Source: Pseudomonas baltica (GTDB lineage Bacteria; Pseudomonadota; Gammaproteobacteria; Pseudomonadales; Pseudomonadaceae). Taken from it: 64,000 nucleotides of DNA. This document shows positions 26,183 through 37,510 of the stretch, piece by piece. Made by a program: the position numbers and the translations under genes. The notes under the pieces were generated by a model. It was not told where the DNA came from. It saw nothing but the letters and a program-made list of their open reading frames with translations, and did not search any database. Positions within the stretch are counted from its first letter, which is position 1; each line of letters opens with the position of its first letter. Location of the stretch: assembly GCF_014235765.1 (NCBI RefSeq), contig NZ_JACMYH010000001.1:372001-436000 (forward strand), given 5' to 3'.

Positions 26183-27745
26183 TTATTTATGATTCGCAGA
26201 AGTCTTGCTGCCATGGACCAGCGCCTGATAAAGCTCGGCGTAAGGCTCCACCGCCTCGCTCCAGTTGAAAGGCTGGGTCATCGCGCGGCAGCGCATGGCG
26301 TTCAGCAGTTCGGGCTTGCCGAAGACATAAAAGGCGCGCGCCAGGGCGGCCTTGTAGCTCTCGATGGTCGACTCGCCGAACAGAAAACCGGTTACCCCGT
26401 CCTCGATGGTGTCGGCCAGGCCCCCGGTGTTGCGCGCCACAGGCAGCGAGCCGAAGCGTTGTGCATACATCTGGCTCAGGCCGCAGGGCTCGTAGCGTGA
26501 CGGCATCAGCAGGAAGTCGCTGCCGGCGAACATGCGTCGCGCATCGGTTTCGTTGAAGCCGATGCGTACACCCACGCGACCGGGGAAGCGCAGGGCGAGC
26601 TCGCGCATGGCCTGCTCTTCCTCGGGCTCGCCGCGGCCGATGATGATCACCTGGCCACCGTTTTCGACGATGAACTGTGTCACGCCTTCGGTAAGGTCCA
26701 GGCCTTTCTGGTAGACCAGGCGGGACACCACGGCGAACAGGGGGCCATCAGATTCTTCGATTTCGAACAGCTTGCGCACGTGGGCCGCATTGACCGCCTT
26801 GCCTTCCCAGTCGTTCAGGCTGAACGGGCAGACCAGGTGCGGGTCGGTGGCCGACTCCCAGCTGGCGTCGATGCCGTTGGGAATGCCGCTGAGTTTGCCT
26901 TGCTGCGCCTTGCTGCTGAGGAAGCCTTCCAGGCCGCAACCGAATTCAGGCGTGGTGATCTCTTCGGCATAGGTCGCGCTCACCGTGGTGATGTGGTTCG
27001 CGTAGGCCATGCCGGCCTTGAGAAACGACAGCTTGCCGAAGAACTCCATGCCGTCCTGCTGCATCGCATGGTTGGGAACGCCCAGCTCGGGGCAGCAGCC
27101 GCGGCTGAACACGCCTTGGTAGGCCAGGTTGTGGATGGTGAACAGGGTAGGCGTACGCAGACCACGCCAGTGCATGTAGGCAGGCGCCAGGCCGGCAGGC
27201 CAATCGTGGGCGTGCACCAAGTCGGGCTTCCAATGCACCATGCCCTGGCCTGCGGCGATGTCGGCGGCTGCCAGGCCCAGGCGGGCGAAGCGGATATGGT
27301 TGTCCGGCCAGTCGCGACCGTTGTTGGCGCCGTAGGGGGTGCCATCGCGCTCATACAGTTCTGGGCAGAGCAACACGTAGATGACCAGCCCGTCGGGCAT
27401 GTCCATGCGGCCGATCTTGCACGGTGGCAGGGCGGCATGGCCGCTGAGTTCGCCGACCACGTGAATCGGGTTGTCGCTGTTGAGCACTTGCGGGTAGCCG
27501 GGAATCAGTACGCGAACGTCATGTACCTGACTCATGGCGCGTGGCAGCGCCGCCGACACGTCACCCAGGCCGCCGGTCTTGACCAGGTCGGCAATTTCCG
27601 ATGTCACGAAAAGAACTTTTTGTTTGTGGGCGCCAGACGGCGTCTGCAGTGCTTTGCTGGTAGGCGTGGGAACCTGCAAGTGGGCGGGTTCCGCCGCTTG
27701 CCTGTTGAAACGCTCTCCGTGGTTTTCGACAGCGGCACTGATCAT
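26183..27745 (-). CDS. glgA: Glycogen synthase (GT5)
   Basis: GlgA builds alpha-1,4-glucan from a nucleotide-glucose. The 520-residue protein has a 40-residue leader, then the GT-B fold: KVLFVTSEIADLVKTGGLGDVSAALPRAM (split here only by reading; KTGGLGDV near residue 53 binds the donor), HAHDWPAGLAPAYMHW, and the C-domain VVSRLVYQKGLDL and PSRYEPCGLSQMYAQRFGSLP. GGGAGAG precedes the ATG at 27745; earlier in-frame ATGs would add unrelated sequence. First gene of the leftward glgA-treZ-malQ-treY-DUF2934 unit. No glgC lies in the window, so the donor source must be elsewhere or a different sugar nucleotide. A hairpin with T-run lies in its leader. Confidence 0.95.
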   Translation of the reverse strand: MISAAVENHGERFNRQAAEPAHLQVPTPTSKALQTPSGAHKQKVLFVTSEIADLVKTGGLGDVSAALPRAMSQVHDVRVLIPGYPQVLNSDNPIHVVGELSGHAALPPCKIGRMDMPDGLVIYVLLCPELYERDGTPYGANNGRDWPDNHIRFARLGLAAADIAAGQGMVHWKPDLVHAHDWPAGLAPAYMHWRGLRTPTLFTIHNLAYQGVFSRGCCPELGVPNHAMQQDGMEFFGKLSFLKAGMAYANHITTVSATYAEEITTPEFGCGLEGFLSSKAQQGKLSGIPNGIDASWESATDPHLVCPFSLNDWEGKAVNAAHVRKLFEIEESDGPLFAVVSRLVYQKGLDLTEGVTQFIVENGGQVIIIGRGEPEEEQAMRELALRFPGRVGVRIGFNETDARRMFAGSDFLLMPSRYEPCGLSQMYAQRFGSLPVARNTGGLADTIEDGVTGFLFGESTIESYKAALARAFYVFGKPELLNAMRCRAMTQPFNWSEAVEPYAELYQALVHGSKTSANHK

Positions 27746-27791
27746 TGTTCTCTCCCGTGCATTACGTACTTGTATGGCAGATCCTGACTCT

Positions 27792-27818
27792 AAAAAAAGC
27801 GCTGATCGATTAGCGCTT
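27792..27818 (-). terminator. Terminator-like hairpin in the glgA leader
   Basis: AAGCGCT (27797-27803) pairs perfectly with AGCGCTT (27812-27818) across an 8-base loop, and a seven-base A-run (27792-27798) gives a T-run read leftward. It lies only 47 bases before the glgA ATG, so any leftward transcript from the 27820-28385 region would meet it before glgA. It may be an attenuator, or close a short leftward transcript with glgA starting from a nearer promoter. Confidence 0.55.
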
Positions 27819-28052
27819 CCCGCTGACACACGCACAGGCGCCGCAGGCAACGGCGTTCCTGCCGCAGGCTGCAATGATTCACGGGATGGCAGGCTTGGCG
27901 GACAAGAAACAGCAAATAACCTGCTCCCTATCCTGACCTGTCTGATTTGCAAAAAGTTTCGAGTTTTTTGCATCGGATTTCCAAGCGATACATCGCCTGT
28001 GGCCTGAGTGTAGGAGATCCGCCATTTTTTTGGGCCAGGCGCGCGACTGACG

Positions 28053-28068
28053 GCCGATAATTATTGGC
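28053..28068. promoter_or_regulatory. Candidate operator, 16-base near-palindrome
   Basis: GCCGATAATTATTGGC matches its own reverse complement at 14 of 16 positions, with a fully symmetric ATAATTAT core. It sits in the glgA-gnd divergent region, about 310 bases from glgA and 320 from gnd. No known motif (for example the HexR site with TTGT/ACAA arms) fits it well. Confidence 0.3.
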
Positions 28069-28385
28069 ACACTCGTACTACAGGCCTCTGCCAGAGGGCT
28101 TCCAGCGCACTTTGGCTGTGCGCCGAAAGCGCTTTTGCGCGGTCGTCCATGCCTGCCTCGCAAACCGTTGCGATTTGTGTCGGATCCCAGGTATGGACGT
28201 TGATGAAATCGACAAAAAAAGCCAAGTTTTGCCCAGCGTCGCAATCGACCAAAGGTATACTCGGAAACTTACCGGTATCGTCCGGGACTAACTTGGAAGC
28301 TCGATCGGGCAATACCCGTACAGGCTTTCAGGACAACACCGTTCAAGAAATATCTTCTTCAAGCAACATAGAGTGGAGCTCTCGC

Positions 28386-29359
28386 ATGCAACTGGGAATC
28401 ATTGGGCTGGGCCGCATGGGCGGCAACATCGCCAGAAGGTTGATGCGCGCGGGTCATCAAACGGTGGTCTTCGATCGCAATCAGGATTCAGTGCATGGCC
28501 TGGCCGGTGAGGGCGCCATCGGGGCCGCCGATCTAGCCGATCTGGTGAGCAAGATGGACACGCCGCGCGCGGTCTGGGTCATGCTGCCCGCCGGCGCTCC
28601 GACCGAGGCGACCATCGCCCAGCTGGGCGATCTGCTCGAGCCGGGCGACGTGATCATCGACGGGGGCAACACCTTCTACAAGGATGACATCCGTCGCGCA
28701 CGCGAGCTGGCGGCACGCCAGTTGCACTACGTCGACGTCGGCACCTCTGGCGGCGTGTGGGGCCTGGACCGCGGCTATTGCATGATGATCGGCGGCGAGC
28801 CGGACATCTTCGAACGCCTCGACCCACTGTTCGACTGCCTGGCGCCGGGCATGGGCGACATCCCGCGTACCCGTGATCGCAACAGTTCGGACGATCGTGC
28901 CGAGCGTGGCTACATCCATGCAGGTCCGGCCGGTTCCGGGCACTTCGTCAAGATGATCCACAATGGCATCGAGTACGGCATGATGCAGGCCTTCGCCGAG
29001 GGCTTCGATATCCTCAAGACCAAATCCAGCAGCGAGCTGCCGGAAGATCAGCGTTTCGACCTCAACCTGGCCGATATCGCCGAAGTCTGGCGTCGCGGCA
29101 GCGTGGTGTCGTCGTGGTTGCTCGATCTGACGGCCGATGCCCTGGCCAGCGATCAGCAGCTGAGTCAATATTCCGGCGTCGTGTCGGACAGTGGTGAAGG
29201 CCGCTGGACCATCGACGCAGCGGTCGAGCAGGCCGTTCCGGTACCGGTGTTGTCCAGCGCCTTGTTCGCGCGTTTCCGCTCGCGTCAGGACGCGACCTAC
29301 GGTGACAAGATCCTCTCGGCGATGCGCTTCGGCTTCGGCGGTCACGTCGAGGTTCCCAA

Positions 29360-29363
<4 letters not shown>
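28386..29363 (+). CDS. gnd: 6-phosphogluconate dehydrogenase, decarboxylating (short form)
   Basis: Gnd oxidatively decarboxylates 6-phosphogluconate to ribulose-5-phosphate. The 325 residues match the short, about 300-330-residue class rather than the 470-residue E. coli class. [20 protein letters not shown] is the nucleotide-binding start; [39 protein letters not shown] (read in two pieces) and [20 protein letters not shown] carry the substrate and catalytic residues (Lys, Asn). GGAG precedes the ATG at 28386, which is where the conserved fold begins. Its stop overlaps zwf by ATGA, so the oxidative pentose phosphate enzymes are coupled. Confidence 0.94.
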
Positions 29364-30864
<1,501 letters not shown>

Positions 30865-30868
<4 letters not shown>

Positions 30869-31692
30869 GTGCGGCTTCGCAAGACCTCATCCAGTTCGTC
30901 CTCAGCGACATGGACGGCACCCTGCTGATGCCCGATCACAGCCTGAGCCCCGCGGTTATCGAAGCGGTGGCGCAGCTGCGCGAGGCAGGGGTGCGGTTTA
31001 CCCTGGCGAGCAGCCGCCCGCCGCGGGCCATGCGCCAACAGATTCAGACCTTGGGAATCGACCTGCCGACCGCTGCATTCAACGGTGGCGTATTGGTCAA
31101 TCCCGACGGCAGTGAGCTGCAGTCCCACTGGGTGGAGCGCGCGGCGGTCGATATTTGCCTGGCGTTGTTTGCCCAGCACCGGCTGGACGTCTGGGTGTTC
31201 GCCGACGACCAGTGGCTGGCACGCGACCGCGACGCTCACTATTTTCCCAAGGAGCTGCACGCTCTGGGCTACGAGCCGTTGATCGTCGACGATTTCACGC
31301 CCTATCTGGACCGCGTGCACAAGATGGTCGCCACCTCCAGCGACTTCCAACTGCTGATCGATCTGGAACGGCAGCTGCAGGGGCCGCTGAGCGGCAAGGC
31401 GATTGCGGCACGCTCGCAGCAGTATTACCTGGACATCACCGCGGTGTTGGCCAACAAAGGCGAAGCCCTGGCAACCTTGGCTGCCGGTTTGAGCATTGAC
31501 CTGGCCAACACCGCCGTATTGGGTGACGGCGCCAACGATGTGGCCATGTTCAAGCGGGCCGGTTTTTCCGTGGCCATGGGCCAGGGCGAGCAGGCGGTGC
31601 GCGACCAGGCCGATGCAGTGACCGCCAGCAATGCGGCAGACGGCGTGGCGCAAGCCATTCATGAGCTGATATTGCCCCGCGCTCGACGTTGA
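30865..31692 (+). CDS. Cof-type HAD-IIB sugar-phosphatase-like protein
   Basis: 275 residues of the haloacid dehalogenase superfamily. Motif I is LSDMDGTLLMPDH (residues about 13-25), motif II TLASSRPPRAM, motif III NKGEAL and motif IV AVLGDGANDVAMFKRAG, with the C2B cap in between, as in the Cof/YbiV group that dephosphorylates sugar phosphates and related metabolites. Its ATG overlaps the zwf stop (ATGA), so it is co-translated with gnd and zwf. A role in hydrolysing a phosphosugar of the pentose phosphate or trehalose routes is possible but not shown. Confidence 0.88.
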
Positions 31693-31749
31693 TACAGTTT
31701 TCCGGCGTGGCACCGACTTCCGGTCCGCGCCCGTGGTCATGAGGGTTCC

Positions 31750-33564
31750 ATGCCGGCACTGATCGAAGACTATGCCCTGTTGGGCAACTGCCGTACCGCT
31801 GCTCTGGTTGACAAGTCGGGTTCGCTGGATTGGTTGTGCTTTCCTCGTTTCGATTCCCCTGCCTGTTTCTCGGCCTTGCTGGGTGACAGCGAAAACGGCC
31901 GCTGGCGTATCTGCCCCAGTGATGCCTTGACCGCTACCGAGCGCCGCTACCGCGACAGCACGATGATCCTGGAGACGGTGTTCCATACCGAGCACGGCAG
32001 CGCCATGCTCGTCGACTGGATGCCGGTGGGTGACCAGGACTGCGTAGTGCGCACGGTGGTCGGCCTGAGCGGGAAGGTCGCTTTCGACATGGAGCTGGTC
32101 ATGCGCTTCGACTACGGCAGCAGCGTGCCCTGGGTCGAGCAGGCCCATCCCCGGACCCTCACTGCGGTGGCCGGCCCCGACATGCTGGTGTTGCGCAGCG
32201 CGTCCGACCTGCACGCGGTGGACCACCGCACCGGCAGCCGCTTCACGGTCGCCGCCGGCGAGCGGCTGTGCTATCGCCTGAGTTTCCAGGCCTCGCACCT
32301 GCCGCTGCAACCGGCCGTGGATGCCGACCGCTGCCTGGCCGAAACCGAGCGCTACTGGCATGAGTTCGCCGAGCGCTGCCCCGACGTGGGGGCATGGACG
32401 CCGCTGGTCAAGCGCTCGCTGTTGACCCTCAAGGCCATGACCTATGCCCCCACGGGCGGCATCGTCGCTGCGGTCACCACCTCGCTGCCCGAGCAGTTGG
32501 GCGGCGAGCGCAACTGGGATTATCGTTACTGCTGGCTGCGCGATGCCACCATGACCTTGCTGGCCTTCATGAACCTGGGCTACTACGAAGAAGCCGCTGC
32601 CTGGCGCAAGTGGTTGATGCGTTCGGTTGCCGGCAACCCCGAGCAGATGCAGATCATGTACGGCCTGGCCGGCGAGCGCCGATTGCCCGAGCAGACCCTG
32701 CCATGGCTGGCGGGCTACGAGGGTTCGGCGCCGGTGCGCATCGGCAACGGCGCCGCGACCCAGCGGCAGCTGGATGTCTACGGCGAAGTGGCCGACGCCA
32801 TGAGCCAGGCCATCCGCGCCGGACTGCCGCGACACCCCCGTGGCGCCGCGATTTTCCGCGTCATACTGCCGTACCTGGAAAGCATCTGGGAGCAGCCGGA
32901 CGAGGGGATCTGGGAGATTCGCGGTGCGCCGCAGCACTTCACCCACTCCAAGGTCATGGCCTGGGTAGCTTTCGACCGTGCGGCGAACCTCGCCGAGCCC
33001 ACAGAGGAGGGACGGGAGCAGGCCGCGCGTTACCGCGCCGTCGCCGACCGCATCCATGCCCAGGTCTGCAGCCGAGGCATCGATGCGCAGCTGGGGCATT
33101 TCGTTCAGGCCTATGGCTCGACCCATACCGATGCCAGCCTGCTGCAGATTGCCTTGACCGGTTTCCTGCCGCCGGACGATCCGCGGGTGGTGGCGACCGT
33201 GGCACGTATTGAGAGCACGTTGATGCGCGACGGTCTGCTGCTGCGTTACGACACCGCCCACGGGGTCGATGGCTTGGACCCTGGCGAAGGGACTTTTCTG
33301 GTGTGCTCTTTCTGGCTGGCCGATGTCTATGTGCTGCAAGGCCGCATGGCCGACGCCGAACGGCTGTTCGAGCGCCTGGCCGGTCTGTGCAACGACGTTG
33401 GCCTGCTGGCCGAGCAGTACGACCCACAGGCGGGGCGCATGCTGGGGAATTTTCCCCAGGCGTTCAGCCAGTTGGGCATCATCAATACCGCGCTCAACCT
33501 GTACCGCGCGCAGAACCCGGCCCAGGCCCGCGCTGCCGCCGCCGTGGGCGCGCGCGTGGAATGA
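31750..33564 (+). CDS. GH15 glycoside hydrolase (glucoamylase/trehalase-like)
   Basis: 604 residues of family GH15. The N-terminal beta-sandwich starts [33 protein letters not shown] follows, and the (alpha/alpha)6 barrel carries [19 protein letters not shown]. The general acid is in [16 protein letters not shown] and the general base in [22 protein letters not shown]. Bacterial members act as glucan-1,4-alpha-glucosidases or as trehalases. No signal peptide is present, so it acts in the cytosol. It lies in line with gnd-zwf-HAD, 57 bases further on, with GAGGG before the ATG. It could release glucose from intracellular glucan or trehalose for the oxidative pathway encoded upstream. Which substrate it prefers cannot be told. 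Confidence 0.9.
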   Translation: MPALIEDYALLGNCRTAALVDKSGSLDWLCFPRFDSPACFSALLGDSENGRWRICPSDALTATERRYRDSTMILETVFHTEHGSAMLVDWMPVGDQDCVVRTVVGLSGKVAFDMELVMRFDYGSSVPWVEQAHPRTLTAVAGPDMLVLRSASDLHAVDHRTGSRFTVAAGERLCYRLSFQASHLPLQPAVDADRCLAETERYWHEFAERCPDVGAWTPLVKRSLLTLKAMTYAPTGGIVAAVTTSLPEQLGGERNWDYRYCWLRDATMTLLAFMNLGYYEEAAAWRKWLMRSVAGNPEQMQIMYGLAGERRLPEQTLPWLAGYEGSAPVRIGNGAATQRQLDVYGEVADAMSQAIRAGLPRHPRGAAIFRVILPYLESIWEQPDEGIWEIRGAPQHFTHSKVMAWVAFDRAANLAEPTEEGREQAARYRAVADRIHAQVCSRGIDAQLGHFVQAYGSTHTDASLLQIALTGFLPPDDPRVVATVARIESTLMRDGLLLRYDTAHGVDGLDPGEGTFLVCSFWLADVYVLQGRMADAERLFERLAGLCNDVGLLAEQYDPQAGRMLGNFPQAFSQLGIINTALNLYRAQNPAQARAAAAVGARVE

Positions 33565-33595
33565 TCGCGCGGCTGCAAAACGAGGATTCGATTCG

Positions 33596-34426
33596 ATGAG
33601 TGAACGCTGGACCACAGCGGTGCTCGATACCGCACAACCCGGTGGCTGGGCCGTGGCTCGCAGCAGTCAGGGATTTCTCTGCAACGCCCAAGGCGTACTG
33701 TTCGAGCGTGACTGGCTCAGGCAGCAACCCATCGATGTCCTGACCGAACACGGCATCGGGCATTTCGACGGCCGGCCGGTGTACCTTCTGGAGCTGCGCA
33801 GCCCGGACGCACCGGACGGCTGCCACTGGCAGGGCCTGCGGCAGTTCATGCTCGAAGGCGATTTCCAGGTCTACCGCATGCTCGGCTATGCCGCGCAGAT
33901 TGGCACCTGGGCGCGTGAGCATCGGTTTTGCGGCAGTTGCGGCGGCCCGACATTGCAGGTGCCAGGTGAACGTGCGATGCATTGCGCGCGCTGCGAGTTG
34001 CGCAGCTATCCGCGGATCTCGCCGAGCATGATCGTACTGGTCACCCGCGGCGATGAAGTCTTGCTGGCTCGCTCTCCACGGTTCGTGCCGGGTGTCTACA
34101 GCACGTTGGCCGGCTTTGCCGAGCCGGGCGAGTCTGCCGAAGACTGCCTGCGCCGTGAGGTGATGGAAGAGGTGCAGGTGAGCGTACGCAACATCCAGTA
34201 CATCGGCAGCCAATGCTGGCCGTTTCCGCATTCGATGATGCTGGGTTTCCATGCCGAATACGCCGCCGGCGAGATCGTGCCCCAGCTCGACGAAATCGAA
34301 GACGCCCAGTGGTTTCGCATCGATGCATTGCCGGCCCTGCCGGCCGGGCGCTCGATTGCCCGGCATCTCATCGACCTGTACGTGGGGCGCCGCTCAGGCC
34401 TGCCCGAACCAGTGCTGCCAGGCTAG
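33596..34426 (+). CDS. nudC: NADH pyrophosphatase / RNA deNADding Nudix hydrolase
   Basis: NudC hydrolyses NADH (and NAD caps on RNA) to NMN and AMP. The 276 residues contain the zinc ribbon Cys112, Cys115, Cys130 and Cys133, then the Nudix box [20 protein letters not shown] (residues 173-192). The NudC signature after the box, normally SQPWPFPxS, reads SQCWPFPHS here (residues 205-213): the first Pro is replaced by Cys. Otherwise it is typical in length and order. The gene starts 31 bases after the GH15 stop. Its last 33 bases overlap, tail to tail, the end of the leftward permease gene. Confidence 0.92.
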   Translation: MSERWTTAVLDTAQPGGWAVARSSQGFLCNAQGVLFERDWLRQQPIDVLTEHGIGHFDGRPVYLLELRSPDAPDGCHWQGLRQFMLEGDFQVYRMLGYAAQIGTWAREHRFCGSCGGPTLQVPGERAMHCARCELRSYPRISPSMIVLVTRGDEVLLARSPRFVPGVYSTLAGFAEPGESAEDCLRREVMEEVQVSVRNIQYIGSQCWPFPHSMMLGFHAEYAAGEIVPQLDEIEDAQWFRIDALPALPAGRSIARHLIDLYVGRRSGLPEPVLPG

Positions 34427-35185
34427 CCGCACGGTCAGGGCCAGCACGATGGTAATGAACACCGGGCGGATGAACTTGGCGCCGCCGCCGATCGCCGTGC
34501 GTGCGCCGAAGAACGCACCCACCGTCACTGCCAGGCCCATGCTCAGGCCGATCAGCCAGTCGACCTGACCGCTGATGATGAACACCGTAAGTGCGGCGAT
34601 GTTGCTGACGAAGTTCATGCTGCGCGCCACGCCGCTGGCGCGGACCAGGTCCAGTGGGTACAGCAGCATCGTGCTGACGGTCCAGAAGGCCCCGGTGCCG
34701 GGGCCTGCCACGCCATCGTAGAAGCCCAGCGTCAAGCCTTGGGGCAATTGCCATTTGCGCTTGATCGGCGCGTGGCTGTCCAGCGGCGCCTTGGGTGTAC
34801 CGCCGAACAGCAGGTACAGGCCGCAGGCGAAGACGATCACCGGCAGCATCCGGTTCAGCCATTCGGCAGGCATGTAGTGCGCCGCACCCGCACCGAGAAA
34901 CCCGCCGACCAGGGTGCCCAGCAGCGCATTCTTCCATTGCTGCGGATGGAACAGCTTGCGTTTGTAGAAGGTATAGCTTGCAGTCGCGGCGCCAAAGGTC
35001 GAGCTGAGCTTGTTGGTGCCCAGCACCAGGTGCGGTGGCAAGCCTGCAGTGAGCAGGGCCGGCGTGGTGAGCAGGCCACCGCCGCCAGCGATGGCGTCGA
35101 TGAACCCGGCCACGAATGCTACCAGCACGAGAATGAGCAGGACGCTCGGCGTGACGCTGAGATTGGACAGAAGATCGAAAGACAT
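34394..35185 (-). CDS. TSUP-family permease (TauE/SafE type)
   Basis: A 263-residue inner-membrane protein with 7-8 hydrophobic spans and the TSUP repeats: [23 protein letters not shown] near residues 15-37, [21 protein letters not shown] near 57-77, and in the second half [20 protein letters not shown] near 152-171 and [16 protein letters not shown] near 190. These permeases move sulfonates, sulfite, thiosulfate or other small anions. No sulfur gene lies nearby to indicate the substrate. Its 3' end overlaps nudC by 33 bases in the opposite direction. Confidence 0.85.
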   Translation of the reverse strand: MSFDLLSNLSVTPSVLLILVLVAFVAGFIDAIAGGGGLLTTPALLTAGLPPHLVLGTNKLSSTFGAATASYTFYKRKLFHPQQWKNALLGTLVGGFLGAGAAHYMPAEWLNRMLPVIVFACGLYLLFGGTPKAPLDSHAPIKRKWQLPQGLTLGFYDGVAGPGTGAFWTVSTMLLYPLDLVRASGVARSMNFVSNIAALTVFIISGQVDWLIGLSMGLAVTVGAFFGARTAIGGGAKFIRPVFITIVLALTVRLAWQHWFGQA

Positions 35186-35268
35186 GGGGTCGGCTTCACG
35201 GCAGGGTGCATGCGAAAGGCGCAGGCGAATGCAGCCATTCTAGCCGGTGCGCGGCGCTGCATGCATCC

Positions 35269-35355
35269 GTAGGAACGGTCTTTGGCCGCGAATGGGAAGC
35301 CGCGGAGCCGCAGATGAACCGCGCCGCCCGTTTCGCGGCCAAAGACCGCTCCTAC
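35269..35355. repeat. REP family B inverted pair
   Basis: GTAGGAACGGTCTTTGGCCG at the left faces GGCCAAAGACCGCTCCTAC at the right, giving an 87-base inverted pair with an inner GCCGCGG-rich section. It lies between the starts/ends of the TSUP and transketolase genes. Confidence 0.85.
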
Positions 35356-35371
35356 ACAGAAGCCTGATACC

Positions 35372-35396
35372 GTAGGAGCGGTCAGCGGCCGCGAAA
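35372..35396 (+). repeat. REP family B half-unit
   Basis: A further left arm (GTAGGAGCGGTCAGCGGCCG then CGAAA) follows the complete pair after 16 bases, but no right arm follows before the transketolase stop. It is nearly identical to the orphan at 4627-4650. Confidence 0.8.
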
Positions 35397-35440
35397 GCAA
35401 CGCCGCGGAGTTCCAGGTTCACCGCGCCGCCGAGATGGGG

Positions 35441-37510
35441 CTAGCCGATCTGCTCTTTCGCCAGCTTCACCACATTGTCCACGGTGAACCCGAACTTGGC
35501 CTGCAACTTGTCGATCGGCGCCGAGGCCCCGAAGCTGTTCATCACCACCTTCGCACCGGTGGCACCCACGTAGCGATCCCAACCCAGCGGTCCGGCCTGC
35601 TCGATGGCCACGCGCGCAGTCACCGTAGCCGGCAGCACCTGTTCGCGATACTGCGCATCCTGCTCCTCGAACAACTCCCAGCACGGCAGGCTGACCACAC
35701 GCGCCGCGATACCTTGCTCGTGCAACTGCTCATAAGCCTGCACAGCAAGGCCCACTTCACTGCCAGTGGCGATCAGAATCACCTGCGGATTCTCGCTGTC
35801 GGCCAATACATAGCCGCCACGGGCGACGCCCTCGGCACTGCCGAAGCGCTCGCGATCCAGGGTCGCCATAGGCTGACGCGACAGCACGATGCACGACGGC
35901 CGATCGGTCTGTGCCAAGGCAATCTTCCAGGCCTGGGTGGTTTCGTTGGCGTCGCCTGGGCGCAACGTCAGCAGCCCTGGGGTGGCACGTAGCTGGGTCA
36001 GGTGCTCGATGGGCTGATGGGTAGGGCCGTCTTCACCGACACCGATGGAATCGTGAGTGAAGACGAACACCACCGGCAACTCCATGATCGCCGCCAGGCG
36101 AATCGGCGGTTTCATGTAGTCGCTGAACACCAGAAAGGTCGAGGTGTACGGACGGATGTAGCACAGCGCCAGGCCATTGGCGATCGCGCCCATGGCGTGC
36201 TCGCGGATGCCAAAGTGCAGATTGCGCCCCCCAGGCTGGGTTGCCGAAAAACTGCCGGCACCGTCGAACGTCAGGTTGGTCTTGGTCGACGGCGACAGAT
36301 CGGCCGAACCGCCCAGCAACCAGGGAATCTTCTTGGCGAACGCGTTCAGCACCTTGCCGCCCGCGGCACGCGTCGCCACACCCTTGGCGTCGGTGTCGAA
36401 GGCTTCCAGTTCGGCCTGCCAACCTTCGGGCATTTCCCCAGCGCGCATGCGCCGCAGTTCTTCGGCCAGGTCGGGTTCGCGTTCTGCCAGTGTCTGCAAC
36501 TGCTGTTCCCACTGCGCATGGCGTTCACCATGGCTGTTCAGCAAAGTGTCACGCAGATGATGGGCCACGCTGTCAGGCACCGAGAAGCTGCTGTTCTCAT
36601 CCCAGCCGTAGGCTTTCTTGGCCAGCTTGATTTCATCGTCACCCAGCGCTTCACCGTGGGCAGCGGCGGTGTTCTGTTTGTTCGGCGCGCCGTAGCCGAT
36701 CACGCTGTCGACCATGATCAAGGTCGGCGCGTCGCGGTTCTGGGTGAACTGCTCGAAGGCTTTGGCCAACGCTTCGGTGTCGTTGGCGTCGGTGACGTGC
36801 AAGGTGTTCCAGCCGTAGCCCTTGAATCGGGTCAGCACGTCTTCGCTGAACGCCAGTTCGGTGTGGCCTTCGATGCTGATCGTGTTGTTGTCGTAGATCC
36901 AGCACAGGTTGGCCAGCTTCAAATGGCCGGCCATCGACGCGGCCTCGCTGCTGACGCCTTCCATCATGTCGCCGTCGCCGCAGATCGCGTAGACGTTGTA
37001 GTCGAACAGCTTCAGGTCGTCGCGGTTGAAGCGCGACGCCAGCCAGTGCTGGGCCATGGCCATGCCCACGCTGTTGGCGCAACCTTGGCCCAGCGGCCCG
37101 GTGGTAGTCTCGACACCGGTAGTGAAACGGTATTCGGGATGCCCGGGAGTCTTGGAGTCCATCTGCCGAAACTGCTTGATGTCGTCCAGGCTGACTGCAG
37201 GCTGGCCGGTCTTGGTCCCGTGCTCGTCGATTTCTTCGACGCCCGCCAAGTGCAACAGCCCGTACAGCAGCATGGAAGCATGGCCGGCGGAGAGCACGAA
37301 TCGGTCGCGGTTGGGCCAGTCGGGATGCTCGGGGTGGTAGCGCAAGAAGCGGCTCCACAGGGTATAGCCCACCGGCGCCAGGGCCATGGGTGTGCCGGGA
37401 TGCCCGGAATTGGCTTTCTGCACGGCATCCATGGCCAGCGTGCGCAGGGTATTGATGCACAGCTGGTCGGTGGCGGTGGAACTGGCTGGGTTGGAAACCT
37501 GATTTGTCAT
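35441..37510 (-). CDS. tkt: Transketolase
   Basis: Transketolase moves two-carbon ketol units between pentose phosphate and glycolytic sugars with thiamine diphosphate. The 689 residues have NTLRTLAMDAVQKANSGHPG at the start, the TPP motif GDGDMMEGVSSEAASMAG with DNNTISIEG, the pyrimidine-domain REHAMGAIANGLALC and the phosphate-binding THDSIGVGEDGPTHQPIEHL. The leader (DQLCINTLRTLAMD) and the DLSPSTKTNL segment differ from the usual Pseudomonas tktA, so this may be a second copy; I judge that by memory only. The start at 37510 has GGGA upstream; the ATG at 37528 has no site. It complements gnd-zwf in the pentose phosphate pathway. Confidence 0.93.
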   Translation of the reverse strand: MTNQVSNPASSTATDQLCINTLRTLAMDAVQKANSGHPGTPMALAPVGYTLWSRFLRYHPEHPDWPNRDRFVLSAGHASMLLYGLLHLAGVEEIDEHGTKTGQPAVSLDDIKQFRQMDSKTPGHPEYRFTTGVETTTGPLGQGCANSVGMAMAQHWLASRFNRDDLKLFDYNVYAICGDGDMMEGVSSEAASMAGHLKLANLCWIYDNNTISIEGHTELAFSEDVLTRFKGYGWNTLHVTDANDTEALAKAFEQFTQNRDAPTLIMVDSVIGYGAPNKQNTAAAHGEALGDDEIKLAKKAYGWDENSSFSVPDSVAHHLRDTLLNSHGERHAQWEQQLQTLAEREPDLAEELRRMRAGEMPEGWQAELEAFDTDAKGVATRAAGGKVLNAFAKKIPWLLGGSADLSPSTKTNLTFDGAGSFSATQPGGRNLHFGIREHAMGAIANGLALCYIRPYTSTFLVFSDYMKPPIRLAAIMELPVVFVFTHDSIGVGEDGPTHQPIEHLTQLRATPGLLTLRPGDANETTQAWKIALAQTDRPSCIVLSRQPMATLDRERFGSAEGVARGGYVLADSENPQVILIATGSEVGLAVQAYEQLHEQGIAARVVSLPCWELFEEQDAQYREQVLPATVTARVAIEQAGPLGWDRYVGATGAKVVMNSFGASAPIDKLQAKFGFTVDNVVKLAKEQIG

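Larger units (their letters stand above)
27746..28385. other. 640-base divergent promoter region between glgA and gnd
   Basis: This region separates two opposed sugar-metabolism units. I see no convincing coding frame; short frames at 27879-28312 have no family resemblance or ribosome site. It holds a terminator-like hairpin (27792-27818), a TGCAAAAA/TTTTTGCA inverted repeat (27948-27972), a 16-base near-palindrome (28053-28068) and a good -10 hexamer TATACT at 28256-28261 with no clear -35. A weak AlgU-like match for leftward glgA reads AAACTT-N17-TCAGG from 27959 to 27932. Confidence 0.6.

Noticed and set aside
27948..27972. TGCAAAAA/TTTTTGCA inverted repeat as a terminator
   Set aside because: The stem is only A-T rich with no GC clamp and no T-run after it.
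27879..28312. Two short leftward frames in the glgA-gnd gap
   Set aside because: No ribosome site, no family likeness, and they mutually overlap; more probably non-coding leader.
28149..28385. 79-residue N-terminal extension of gnd
   Set aside because: The dehydrogenase fold begins at 28386 with a good ribosome site; the extension is lower in GC and unlike any Gnd.
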